Shown here: piece by piece, positions 22,569 to 33,543 of the stretch
How the letters are laid out: each line of letters opens with the position of its first letter
Numbering within the stretch: position 1 is the stretch's first letter
NCBI GenBank assembly: GCA_024699855.1
Contig: JAMPIQ010000001.1
Location: forward strand, 13,206,001 to 13,270,000
From: Aphelenchoides besseyi
Taxonomy: Eukaryota > Nematoda > Chromadorea > Rhabditida > Aphelenchoididae
Reading direction: 5' to 3'
DNA: 64,000 bases
The notes under the pieces: model-generated
The model's input: only the letters and a program-made list of their open reading frames with translations
Database searches by the model: none
What the model was told of the DNA's origin: nothing
Program-made: the position numbers and the translations under genes

Positions 22569-22685
22569 ATGATAGTGTTCATGCGCACTATCAGGTTTCT
22601 GTATGAACTCATTATACCGGTCACTTTCATTGTCAACTTTATGGGTGAGTTAGTCGACGATGCTTCCGAAGTTGAAGTTTTTTGA
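22569..22685 (+). CDS. Possible 38-residue membrane micropeptide
   Basis: Single-exon frame MIVFMRTIRFLYELIIPV... with one hydrophobic helix and an acidic tail ending SEVEVF. It sits 23 bp upstream of tRNA-Phe. No homologue recognised and the upstream context is not a clear start. It could equally be part of a longer spliced gene or noncoding. Confidence 0.3.
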   Translation: MIVFMRTIRFLYELIIPVTFIVNFMGELVDDASEVEVF

Positions 22686-22708
22686 TGGTGAGTGAACCCT
22701 CCTGTGTC

Positions 22709-22781
22709 GCCGAAATAGCTCAGTTGGGAGAGCGTGAGACTGAAGATCTTAAGGTCGCTGGTTCGATCCCGGCTTTCGGCA
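22709..22781 (+). tRNA. trnF-GAA: tRNA-Phe (GAA)
   Basis: A 73-nt intronless cloverleaf. Acceptor GCCGAAA/TTTCGGC, D-stem GCTC/GAGC, anticodon loop CTGAAGA with anticodon GAA, T-arm GCTGG-TTCGATC-CCGGC and discriminator A. It contains A-box TAGCTCAGTTGG and B-box GGTTCGATCC, and TTCTTCTTTTT follows as the polymerase III terminator. Confidence 0.96.
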
Positions 22782-22860
22782 TTCTTCTTTTTGACTCTTA
22801 TTCCAGACAATCAATACATGCAAGTAGTTTTATTCTTTTAAAATAATCTAAACGAATCGT

Positions 22861-24466
22861 CTATTTCTTTTGAGTCGTAGGCTTTGCAGTGGTTGACACT
22901 GATGCTGAAGGTTTCGGTTTGGCAAATCCAATTTGACTGTTTTTGATGTCGAACAAGACACAGTGCTCAATCAGCCACGGGTTTCCAAGAACCTGAAAAT
23001 CGAGTTGAAATCCCCCAGAACACCTGAAACATACCCAATCAGCAGTGTAAAAGTTGCTGAGGCCATAGGATAAAACGCATTGCCCGTCGCCAATTCCAAT
23101 ATCAACAACATAAGTACTGGATGGAACGGTGTAATCAACGCCGTCGAGTGAAAAGATCTGAATCTCAAATTTGCACATGAAAACTAAACAAAAATACCCA
23201 AGGATCATAAGTGCCGGCGTTCTTGCAGTCGACGGTGTACAAGCCGGTATCCCAATCGTATGTCGGAGAGATAACGTCGAAAATCTTCTCGTATACTTCC
23301 GATGGCATGTAAATAACCGGTGATCCAGTATCTACTGAAACATAGTTGTCTTCCATGTCATATGTGTAATCTCCAAAGCTGAATTGGCTTAGTTGGAATG
23401 CAGGCGTCGATAAAGAGCTAGACAACAGACTAGTCATATTGAAGTTCCTTTCACACAAGTTGTGATCGATCTTTCCAAAGCTTATTTCCCAATTGTAATG
23501 ATGCCCAGTACCATCGTTGGTCAGTTGTTGATCAGCACTAGAAACAAACGGACATCACTTACTAGTCTTGTTCTTACTTTGCCATCCACAAGACGTAGAA
23601 TTCATTTCCATGTTTGACCTGAAATTATCGTCTAAAAGAAGAGAGACTAGCCATTACATCTTTGGCGTTATGAAGAATGTTGTGGATAGGTTCGGAATAG
23701 TAATTGGGCGTGCTTGGTACGTTAGTGGGATCCCAGCCCAAACCCAACGCCTAGAAAATGTATTATCAAGAATCATATATAAATCCTACTCCATCTATTC
23801 CGTCAAAGGTTGAATCATACCACGGATCTATGATACCGTTAGTTGCACTGATCAACCCAAAAGTTTGATTGAAGGACGTTTCATTACTGACCTAAGTTAC
23901 ATTTGTTCTTATTTCTTTACTAGATTACACGTACCGAGACCATATCGCCGTATAGATAGCCGTAAACTCGAAAATTTCCAGTAATTCCTACAGAGACAAT
24001 TGAATGCTTAGTGTCAATCAAATAAGCTACTAACCACTAAAATAATCATCTACATTCCAAGAGGTTTTCGATTCTGAGGGCTCGTAAGGTTTGTTGTCCT
24101 TGGTGAGCTCTGTGTAGTTTGGTGATAAACTTAAAATGAAATGAATAGCAAAGCCAACTGGTTCTTACGTCCACAGGGATGTTTGTCCAGTCTCGACTGA
24201 GAGTTGGTAGACCGAACCTCCTGAAAGCAAGTGATCAATTCATTCGTGGACAGTTTGGCGTTACCGATGGAGACACTCACAGTCAATGGAGCTTCTGGAT
24301 ATTCGGGCATATAGAACTTTTTGATTCGACTTTGACGTTTCAGCTCTTGGTATCTTCGAAGCTTCTCCACGGTGTTATGTCGACTTTGACCGCTGAGTGT
24401 GAACGACTCCGACAAATCGACGAACAGAAGAACGGCGACCAATAGACCGAGAATCGACAACTTCAT
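22861..24466 (-). CDS. Secreted pepsin-like aspartic protease (A1) with Glu for the first catalytic Asp
   Basis: Signal peptide MKLSILGLLVAVLLFVDLSES, then a short propeptide. About nine exons with ~40-nt introns reproduce the two-lobed A1 fold: VSIG|GSVYQLSVETGQTSLW (position of the first DTGS), GNFRVYGYLYGDMVSV, FNQTFGLI, FDGIDG, WEISFGKID, the second active site SVDTGSPVIYMP, and VLGNPWLIEHCVLFDIKNSQIGFA. A Thr/Lys-rich tail ends PTTQKK. The second catalytic Asp is intact, but the first motif reads ETGQ instead of DTGS. This should abolish or greatly change protease activity. Family assignment is firm. A TGATAAG site lies 141 bp upstream. Confidence 0.87.
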
Positions 24467-24606
24467 TTTCGGTTCAATGGCAACTAAAGTGATTGATTAA
24501 ACGACGTTATTCCTGTGCTTTTATGCTCATTTTGAATGCTTGAAAGGATAGTCACTAACGAGCCATTTGATCCGAATGAACACGAATATCAATGATGTGG
24601 GTGTTT

Positions 24607-24613
24607 CTTATCA
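24607..24613 (-). promoter_or_regulatory. GATA-factor site TGATAAG
   Basis: TGATAAG on the minus strand, about 140 bp before the pepsin-like start codon, as in the P450 promoter. Suggests intestinal expression; a 7-mer match is only modest evidence. Confidence 0.4.
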
Positions 24614-25221
24614 CTTATTTAACAGAGTTGATGTTACTTCCTATGGGTGCAGCATCTAATTAAGTCGTTGTGGTTGACATCCAAAATGACAATGGAAGTA
24701 CATCTGGTATTCTTCCCGGACCTTCGTACTTATGAAACCTATTATAGTTCATGATTGCAACTGATTAAAACTAGTGGTGGGCGTCTTTGATAAGCAACTA
24801 ACGGAACTAATGGTTGCGACGGCAAAGATTAGCAAACTACTTTGTTTTGTGGTTTACGACCTTTACTTTTGTATAACATCATTTGCAAATGATTCTTCTA
24901 CTATTGTCGTTTATTTTTTTCAGGCCTTAAAATGACTTCTCGTTGGTTTTCACCGACACTTCAAATCAATTGTCATGATTGGTTTGGCGACATTTTGTCT
25001 GAAGAATGGTTGATTCGTGCTGTTAAGAATTTGATTATTCTTCTGTAACGAACTCGTTGAAATAGTGCATTAAGCGTGTTGAGATCACACTTAGACAACA
25101 TCTATGCTTCTTTTAGATGAACACGAAAGAGAAAATTCTACTGGTCGTTTACTTTGACGGGACATGATTTTATACGAAGCAAATTATGGCGCTTTTGTAA
25201 CTTTAAAGCGAGTGGAAATGT
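24614..25221. other. Intergenic, no gene seen
   Basis: Space between the pepsin-like gene promoter and the 3' end of the S28 peptidase. No open frame, repeat or RNA gene recognised. Confidence 0.45.
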
Positions 25222-27316
25222 TTATTTCAAGTGAAAGAAAATGACACTCAAAAACATCATCAATGAGTCAGTAGTCGCAATTGGCATCGAACCACTTGGC
25301 GTCTTCTTCTTCCAAGTTGATTCAAGACCAAAAAAGAAGTCAATTTTCTCGTGAACAAGCGCACGACTTTCGTTCAGTCCTTCCGGCTCGTTAGCATACG
25401 GACCGAGCATATCCGCGGTATGAGCAGCTCTAAACACAAGGTCGTGGAAAGAGGTTGACGAATTACCCGGGAGTCAGATGTGAAAAAACGTTCTTCTCAC
25501 TTTTCGTAAAGTTCACTCCAAGAACATGCCACGGGTCGAAGGAGAACGATGTGAACACGATGTTCGTACCCTAAACAATACGACTATTTGGATGTAACAA
25601 AATAACTTGCATTGAAATCCCAGGGAAATCCGAACTTCAAACGCATGTTCAAAACATTTTCCGTGATCGTTTGCGAATTTGTACGATCATCGAAGAGATC
25701 CGAACAGATTTTCTTGAGGAAACCCAACGTAACAGCGCTACCGAAGATGCCGTTGTTGTTTGTAGATTGCAACCACCCTACAAGTCCGATTAAAAAATTT
25801 AATGAAGAAGTTAAAAACCAAGTTGAGAACAGCTTAAATACCACCACCCACGATCTGCTGCTCCATCTGTAATGACCAATAAAATGAGAACTCAAGCCTT
25901 CACAACTTACGTCCTTTGATCTCAATGTCCAGCATCTTCTTGAGATACGTGTGATAGCTCGAGTTCATTGGTGTATTAGCTGCCTTACTCGGATGCAAAA
26001 TTTTGTAAACATTGTAGAGTTTTTTCAGATCGCCTTCCTCCGTATCCATCATCTTGCAAACGTTGTCGATTGTAAGCCGACCGTCACCACGTCGAGTTGC
26101 GTTCTGAATTCAAACGGTTAGTGAATGTACTTAACAATTATTAAACTTACGGTATTCAAATAGTTGTATTGAACAACCCATTGAAAAGCGTCAAAGACGC
26201 TCAGTTTGACAGTGTTCAAATCGTTTTCAAGCTCCGTATTTGCAGAAGAAAGTGGAGGATCAAGACTGAAAGCATTTTGAACATCCGTTTCGCTCGTACA
26301 CTCACTGCAAATCCACCGTTAGATTTCGACGTCCTTCATCAGTCAAAGCAAGTGAATTCAACGTGCGAAAAGCTTGAGCGATGTTTGCGGAGCAGCCGGG
26401 AATCGTATCGAAAACCTTTTCCATCACCTCAGCATAACGCCAGAAATCGATCAGCGGATATAAAACAGCGGAACTTGCAATGTTCCCTTGAGTAGCGTTC
26501 GGAAACATCAATCGCATGTACGCAGAAAGAGTTCCCTAAAATTCAAAAGTCAAAATGATTGATTGTTCTAGCACTTAAAGGTAGTGAACCACCAGTTGCA
26601 ATGTATTTTGGATTGGTCATGTTCTCTTGCATGTTGAACTTTTCGATGAAACGATAAAGATCATAAAGTGCTTGTTCGACCGAGAGATATTTTAGGTTCT
26701 CCACGTCCAGTGTTCTAATCATACGAATTAGTTGATGCATCCAAACAACCTACCCCATATTCTGATTGCCTTCAAAAAAGCGATGATTAACTTGTAGAAC
26801 GCGAGCTCCGTGTTTCTTAGCAGCTACCATATGAGTTAGAGTCTGAAGAAATTCATGTAAAAGACCAGATTCTCTTATATTCACTTCTTCGCAAATAAAA
26901 TTGTTGTAAATTGGTCCCTCGCCACCAATGACCAAGATGATTTTCGTTCCGTCCGTCTCACTTTTATTCCAATATCGATTATTGACTTGATAGTACTGCA
27001 ACAAAACGTATAATCGTTTTCGTAGACGATCCCGTACTTGTCCCCAAGTGTGGTTATTGGTGCCAAAGTTGTCCAATGTTTGATTAATGTAACCGATAAC
27101 GATCGTTTCTTGCGTCTCACCCGGACATTTCTTTTGGTTGTTCAAATCACCGAACGTGGGTCCCTCATCGCCCTCAAGCTCTCGACAAAGATTCATGAAA
27201 TTGTAGTGATGGAAACTGCGTAGTGCATGAGAGTCAGATGCTATAAAGCCAATGAGCATAACAATAATCAAAAGCGACGATAGTTCGCCAGTCAATTGAA
27301 TGCAACGGTTGAACAT
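25222..27316 (-). CDS. Serine carboxypeptidase family S28 (Pro-X carboxypeptidase / DPP-II type), secreted
   Basis: Signal peptide at MFNRCIQLTGELSSLLIIVMLIGF, just after a 5'-UTR acceptor (TAACTTTGCAG). Catalytic landmarks: VIGGEGPI and NHRFFEGNQNMG, the nucleophile region ATGGSLP followed by GTLSAYMRLMFP, the Asp loop FSFDPWHVLGVNF, and the His region AAHTADMLGP. Ser, Asp and His are therefore all present, so an active lysosomal or gut peptidase cleaving after proline is expected. One oddity is the intron interrupting the nucleophile region (about 26536-26578). It begins TTAAGT where GTAAGT is expected, and no other GT donor keeps the frame. Either this is a splice-site mutation or a base error. 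About eight exons, introns ~40-50 nt. Confidence 0.86.
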
Positions 27317-27554
27317 CCCGAAGCAGTGGTCTGCAAAGTTAGTAACCAGTGAGTGACTGTAGAAAGTTTTGTAGTTCAAGACGAAAAACAAAACCGGCAA
27401 CTTACCAGCCAAACGCAAAGACCAAAATAAGTGGTTTTGTTTGCCCTGTGGTTTTGAAGATTTGGAATGCAAATTTTGGTTTCGAAGAATTTGGTGCGAA
27501 AGTTGGTGTTAATAGAAATACCCAAAGTGTATAAACACAGTAGTTAATTCACTA

Positions 27555-27561
27555 CTTATCA
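27555..27561 (-). promoter_or_regulatory. GATA-factor site TGATAAG upstream of S28 peptidase
   Basis: AACTGATAAG on the minus strand about 240 bp before the start codon, the third such site in front of a digestive-type gene in this window. Confidence 0.4.
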
Positions 27562-27672
27562 GTTATCGTTTGATCTTTTGCGCTTTTTTTCTTTAGCGAT
27601 TTTGATTGCTATCTAAATGAATACAATGGTAATGCAACAGTTTTAGTTAAGAATTTTTGAAGGTTTTTAACG

Positions 27673-28026
27673 TCAAAACAAGAGAGAGGTGAACATTTTA
27701 GCGAGCGATAAATAGGACTTTGAATCCTGTGAAATTGAAAAAGAATCTTCTTCCAAACTCAGTGATTGTGTTGTCGTAGATGATATGGTTGATAGCGTTG
27801 TATCAGTGGTTGAAGTCAAGGAAGTTGCAGTGCTCGACGTTCCAGAAGTTGAAGTTATTGGTGTTGAAATCGATGAACTTTCGGGAGTTGTTGTTCCTGT
27901 GCTCGTTGTTATGGAGCTCGTGATTGGCCTTGTTGAAGTAGATATTCTTGCGATCGAACGAACGAAACCGGAACTTCCACGTGTCGGGTTTTTTACAGAA
28001 GACGTGTGGAATTTGAACGATTCGTT
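27673..28026 (-). other. Thr/Ser-rich open frame, possible mucin-like exon
   Basis: Minus-strand frame of about 117 codons. It is dominated by Thr and Ser (STSTRPITSSITTSTGTTTP, TSTSGTSSTATSLTSTT) and ends SLAKMFTSLLF before a stop. No ATG starts it, and a stop lies just upstream at 28027-28029, so it would need an upstream exon that I could not place. The antisense strand is also open but Val/Glu-rich, which is the usual mirror of a Thr/Ser-rich sequence. Confidence 0.3.
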
Positions 28027-28239
28027 TTACATTCTTGAACCGGAACCGATCGTTGAGTGTGAAACCGAAACGTGTTTATGTCAAACTAATTTAATGATAT
28101 CGATTAAATGGAATCAACAGATGCAGTTGTTATCAGTTTGATCATCGTTGTGTGCTATGGACACCTAATTCTGAGAGCATTTCAATGTGAACAGAAAAAC
28201 TTTCTCTAAACACAGTTCTTGACAGCTTCAAGCTCACAA

Positions 28240-28407
28240 ATGACCAACACAAAGATCGGATGTTGTCCTCGTTTTTCAATGGCGCAACAGATTCTCAAGT
28301 TCGTGGACGGTTTCCCTCAAAAACATGCCGACAAGTGGAAAGAGCGTTTTGTTTTTCTCACGACTCAAGTACCTTCTTACCGTTTGCTACTTGAACAAGC
28401 GGATTAA
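28240..28407 (+). CDS. Small unrecognised protein (55 residues)
   Basis: Frame MTNTKIGCCPRFSMAQQILK... to LLLEQAD, amphipathic and helical after an early Cys pair. AATAAAATAG follows about 45 bp after the stop. An acceptor-like TTCTTGACAG lies just upstream, so it may be the last exon of a longer gene. No family recognised. Confidence 0.4.
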   Translation: MTNTKIGCCPRFSMAQQILKFVDGFPQKHADKWKERFVFLTTQVPSYRLLLEQAD

Positions 28408-30255
28408 CTGGTTAGAAAATGGACATTCATTTGCGACGGTCATTTGCTTAATAAAATAGTTTCTTTGAAGTCTTATGATCGTATTTCTTTCAAGACTGAC
28501 ATAGAAGTCTTAAGGTCGTAAATTTCCAGTTGTCGAAAGATGTCAACACTTGACCGTTCGAGAAACAAACGTCGTAAATTGAAAGCATACAATGCGCGAT
28601 CTGCTCGTCATTACAGGACAAACACTTTCATTCGATGAACTGCACCCTGTGGATGCTGTTGAAATTTGAACGGCTGCGCAGTCAATGCCAATCCTTCGAG
28701 TTCGAAACGAAGCTCATGCTCCAAATTGTCTCGAGATCTCGTTTGCCGCTCCTTTTGCACTCGAAAATCCTTCGGCTCTTTTGCATTCTCGTGATTTACA
28801 ACCGTTGAAGCCATGCGAATATGAATGCGATTGATCGAGAGCGATGACATTGAATGTTGTTTACGAGTTTCTTTTATTTTTGAGTTCACGCTTCGACAAC
28901 GATCTCTACCGCGAAATCGTTGTTCGATTGAGCCGGAAGTTCGTAGCTCTCATTCGAGTTCAAGTACCGATCAGTCGCTTAGCATATGCAAATCGTTGGT
29001 TGCACTTGCGATCTGCAGATACAAACTTCGTGGACAATAGAGCGTATGTGTTCTGCATTGTAATCGCCGCATATCAACAGCTTCATGTTCATTTACGATG
29101 GCAGTGCAGAGTGACTGTCGGGTACCGAAGTGACGTTGGTGTTCGTTCTCTTAACCGGCAGTCAAAGTTTTCGGACGTTTAATTTTCGAAGACACGCGTA
29201 CCTCAAGCGATTTTATGTGCGCAATCGCTTTTGACTGGTTGCCGCTTGCGTAGTAAATCGCCAACGATCTTTGCAGTTCCGTTTCTTCTTGCAAACAGCC
29301 GGCTCGTCGTCGTTTTGAGATCTGTGTGAGCGTCGAGGTCCAATGTTGCCGAATTTGCGTTGTAATTTGCGTTTATTTGCGCGTATTTACGTCGCGACGC
29401 TCTTTGTCGAGAATCTCGACACGCGCATTAGCCGCCAAAGTTTCGCAATTATGAGCGTCTGTTTGCGTCTTGTCGTTTATCGGATTTTACAACAAATTGG
29501 CGCATTTCGGTCAACCTCATCATACGGTTTTTTTTCGGCTGATGGTCAATAGTTAGCGTATTTGCTCAATTACTGCGTTTACTCTTCGGATCAAAGTCGA
29601 GAAGAAGTCGTGCTGCCCATTTCCAATCCTTGACCAGAAGGGAAACATAACCGAAAAATCGCTAAACAAACCGAAAGGCACGATTTCCCGAAGTGTTTTC
29701 TGTTCGTAGTTGGCGATCGGAAATTGATGAACGTGGGAATCGAAGACAAAACGAACATCGACGCGCATTGTTTTGGGGATCTAATCGCTGCTTATCATCG
29801 TATCCTCTTGGATACCACTGATTTGCGCGCCTTCGACGTTTGTTTTTTGGGAACCAATTTTATTGAAGCGCTGCGAGTCATAACGGAGGTCAAAAATGTT
29901 GCGCGATGTGAACCCAAAAAAACTGGGACTCAAACACGCAGTGACGAATCGCGTTTTCGGACGAACGATCGACCGAAGAAAAAGTGGGCGGTGGGCAAAA
30001 AAGCGACTGGTCGCTTCGGCACTTTTTACGATCTCGTCCATTCGACGCGTCGCGCGTTTGTCGTCATCCCAAAAAGCCGAAAAATGCCCGCGCAATCGTC
30101 AAGATGCGTCCGACGGCCAAACGCGCCCAATTTCCCGTTTTTTGATCGTCGTATTTTAATTCAATGGAAACAACAAGCGATCGAGTTTACGAGCTTACAT
30201 TCAACTTATTGTGTGTGGTTCATCGGTATTTGATTGCTTCTGATTTCAGGATAGA
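28408..30255. other. 1.85-kb stretch without an assignable gene; probable 5' region of the glypican gene
   Basis: The sequence is richer in CG dinucleotides than the flanks, especially 29.2-30.15 kb (many CGCG, TCGAT, GCGC words). Open frames of 60-170 codons exist on both strands, but none shows a domain or chains through introns. It ends in TTCTGATTTCAG, an acceptor 8 bp before the glypican start, so part of it is likely a 5'-UTR intron or a trans-splice leader region. Confidence 0.45.
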
Positions 30256-33190
30256 ATGAACGACCCTTCAGTCAACTTCAGAAGACGGTCACTAGTCCAG
30301 TTCACGATTGTTGTCCTCAGCATTCTTTCTGTTGCAAATGGTCAATCGACGTGTTTGTTTATGCGCGAAACTCCTTTCGATTTGACCGAAATGCCAAAGG
30401 AACCGCAGAATCGTAAGTTTTCGTTGTGCTTTTCAGCTGAACTCCTCGTCTTTAGCTTCCAATTTGACTTACTGTCGTCCAATCGATCGAACTTGTTGTA
30501 CGGCGGGAATCGAAGCCGAAATGGAGGATTACGCGCGATTGGCTGTCGATCGTTTCGTACACGATCATCTTGTGCTTCTTCGACATACTCTCGACGATTT
30601 TGCGCGCGATTTCCGAGGTTTGTTTTTTGATAAGATCAATGCCGAGAAGTTTGTTTGACTACGATCGTTGATACGACCAATCGATTGGTTGAATCGTTTT
30701 ATCAAGAGCTATTCGTAAGCAAATATGTCGCCAATTCGAGTTAATTGGCCGAAGCGAAAGTTATCGAAAAACGACGGAAGTCAACGGTCATTAATTGCTA
30801 GCCGCTCAATTCTCCGGTCCATTTAATCGAAATGACCATCGATTTCAGCGCACTTTCGGAATGCTCTTCGGTCAACGGAACGCCAATTGGACCGGATGTT
30901 CAGCGCCACCTACGGCCATTTCTACTCCAATAACGCGAAGGTAAGTGAGACAGGTGGTTTTCGGAGTTTTTTTTCGATTTCCCGCTGAGGTGAAGGGAAA
31001 ATGCGAATTCTTCTTGGGGCTTAAGATGCCAACGCAAAAAAAGTTAATCGAAATGCTAATTGGCAATCGGACAGCAAGAGAAATCGGCGCAAAAACAGTC
31101 AATTAGCCTTTGACGGCAGCAAATTGGCGGAACACGTTCGCAGCTGATGAGTGGCTTTTGCTCGAAGGTCGTTCCGTTGATGAACACGATCGTGAAAGGC
31201 CGATTCTCGATCTCGTCCATTGGCCAAGGTCGCTGCAATTATCGAAAGGCGCGTGCCGCTCAAACGGAAATGACGACCACTGCGGGTGGTCAGAAGAACA
31301 AACGCGAAGCCGAAAAACGAATTGACGATGCAAAATTTCAGATTTTCAACGACTTTTTCGATGAACTCGACGAGCAGTTTGCTGTTGATGATCAGCCAAG
31401 ATCAGCGGTTAAAACCGCTTTGGGATCACTTTTCCGTAAGATTTTCATCACCGAGTTCTCTCTTCTGAATCCAATGGTGAGTTTGGTGCTCCAATTCCAC
31501 TTATTTGTGCAAATTTAGCGGCAAGTTTCGGACACCGAACGTCACTGCATGGTAACTGGGAATCTTTTGTTCTTTCATAGGTATTGTTTGTAGACTCGAA
31601 TTCAAACACACATGCGACCGTTCGGTCAAATTCCAACGAAGATCGCCACTCAGTTAGATCGCTCGTTTGCTACATGGAAAAGTGTTGTCAACACGTTGGA
31701 AAGAACGTCTATTCTGTTAATCAATGTGGCCGATCGACTTCAACTCTCTTCTCAATGTACCGGAGCTTTGGTCCGACTACGAGAATGTCACGTTTGTTCG
31801 GGAGTCTCGGTCGAGACTCGACCATGTTTGGGTTTCTGTTTGAATGTTCTACGCGGTTGTTTTGCCGAAGTTGCCGAATTGGAATCTCAGTGGGAAGAAC
31901 TAATTGGTGAGCTATCTTTTAAGAACTGTTTTTGGTGCTAACTGGGAAGGTTGTTATTAGCAGCCGTCTGTTGGCGGCAGAAACAAGTTGTTTACGATTC
32001 CAACCAAACTTTACATTCGATCGTATTCATTCGACCAGTAGTTCTGTCGAAGAGATTAGCGGCAGCGAACAAACGGAACTCTGCGTTTTGTTCGTGTGAT
32101 TGTAAACGCCAATTCGGCCTAATTGTCGGGTCGACAGTCGCTGTTGGAAGCTCACCGCATGTGTCGGTCAGAAGCCATAGCGACAAATTAAATTGCATAA
32201 CCGAAGTGATTGAATACTGTGATTTCAGATGCTCTGCAACTTTTGGCTCCACGACTCAAAGGCGCCAGCAATCCGTATCTGGCGATGGCCCCAATACCTG
32301 TTCAAATCAGTGAAGCGATCATGTTGTTTCAGGAGAAAGGCGACGCACTGTCAAGCAGAGTAAACTTAATGGTAATCGGCCTACTAATCAGTTACGATTT
32401 AGATTATCTTCCAATGTTTTGAACCAATTTTTCGAACTAAACGATCGATGGACGAAACAAAAGTCGACAAACCGTTTATTGTTCCTGACGGTGAAACGGC
32501 AGCGAAAGTTCTGGGCGAATATTTGGACGCTGAATATCACAAAGCAGATTTGGTCAAGAAAGATGTTCTTTTGTTTTCCGATCGACTGAGTAGAATGCGT
32601 GGAGCATGGCGCGCATTGCCGGCAGCCATTTGCTCTGATGGCCAAGTAGCTGCACCCACCGGCGAAGGATGTTGGAATGGAAATCAAGTGGCTTCTTATC
32701 GACGACCTTTGGCTGCAAACGGTATTCGTGGACAGAAAAAGAATCCCGAATTTTTCGATTTGAAACTTTCAAGAGGTTTGATTTTCTTTATTAAGTTTTT
32801 TATCTTGTTTGTTTAGAAACGTTCATTGAAGAACGAATCAAATTGGTGGCTATGGCTAGGCGCCTGAACTCCGTTTACGATGGTAAAATTGGTCGACGCA
32901 CCGAATCACCAATGATCGAAGGCAGCGCGTTAGAAGATTTGAGTGGTCCGGATGATGAAGAGACGGTAAGTGTTAGCATTCAATTGAACTGATAGTTGAA
33001 TTGTCCACAGTTGGAAGGAAGTGCGTACAACAGCGATGACGAGGATCAACAGGCTGAAAGCGAAGTGTTGGGCGATTTGTTGGACATTCGATTGTTAGAA
33101 CAAAAAAGAGGAAACTTCGGTTCGTCTACAAGAAGAAACAACTGGACAATCGTTTTAAGTGTTGGAGCTTTTTTGTTGTTCAGATTTTGA
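30256..33190 (+). CDS. Glypican (GPI-anchored heparan sulfate proteoglycan)
   Basis: Signal peptide FTIVVLSILSVANG, then the all-helical Cys-rich glypican core. In order: LTYCRPIDRTCCTAGIEAEM, LDRMFSATYGHFYSNNAK, IFNDFFDELDEQF, FSLLNPM|RQVSDTERHCM, MRPFGQIPTK, ECHVCSGVSVETRPCLGFC and WRALPAAICSDGQ. These match the conserved Cys pattern of glypicans. Acidic Ser-Gly or Ser-Ala sites near the C-terminus (LEDLSGPDDEE, LEGSAYNSDDED) are candidate glycosaminoglycan attachment points. The end is a hydrophobic GPI signal (IVLSVGAFLLFRF). Introns are mostly ~43 nt, but three are longer: about 230 nt after FARDFR, about 400 nt after YSNNAK and over 300 nt after WEELI. Glypicans modulate Wnt, BMP and FGF signalling. 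AATAAA at about 33318. Confidence 0.9.
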
Positions 33191-33543
33191 GATTTTATTC
33201 CCGATCTTCGTCTTTCTTCAACTGATCTCAAATGTTCCATTCACGATCTAGTCATCTTCCTCATGTTTAAGAAACCGGTTTTATTCATATTGTCGTCTTG
33301 TTTATTGTACATAAGATTAATAAAACTTTTACTTGAACAATCTCGAACGTTCAGAAAGCAGGACCAGCAACTACAAGATCAGTAAGTGCATTAGCACCGT
33401 CGCAGGTTGAACTCGAAACCCTCAAATTGATAAGGAATTCACGACTTTCAATCTGTCGAACAGTTTATTGGTCGTGACAACGGTATGCGAACATACAAAT
33501 AAACAGTTAGGATATGGTAAGAAATTGCGAGAAATTGGGACAA
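33191..33543. other. Intergenic between convergent genes
   Basis: Holds the glypican polyadenylation signal (about 33318) and, on the minus strand, AATAAA near 33460 for the next gene. Nothing else seen. Confidence 0.5.

Noticed and set aside
27785..28141. Plus-strand Val/Glu-rich frame
   Set aside because: It is the mirror of a Thr/Ser-rich frame on the opposite strand and has biased composition typical of antisense reading.
28611..30159. Several overlapping frames of 60-170 codons on both strands
   Set aside because: None contains a domain or chains across introns; high CG content reduces stop codons and explains the frames.
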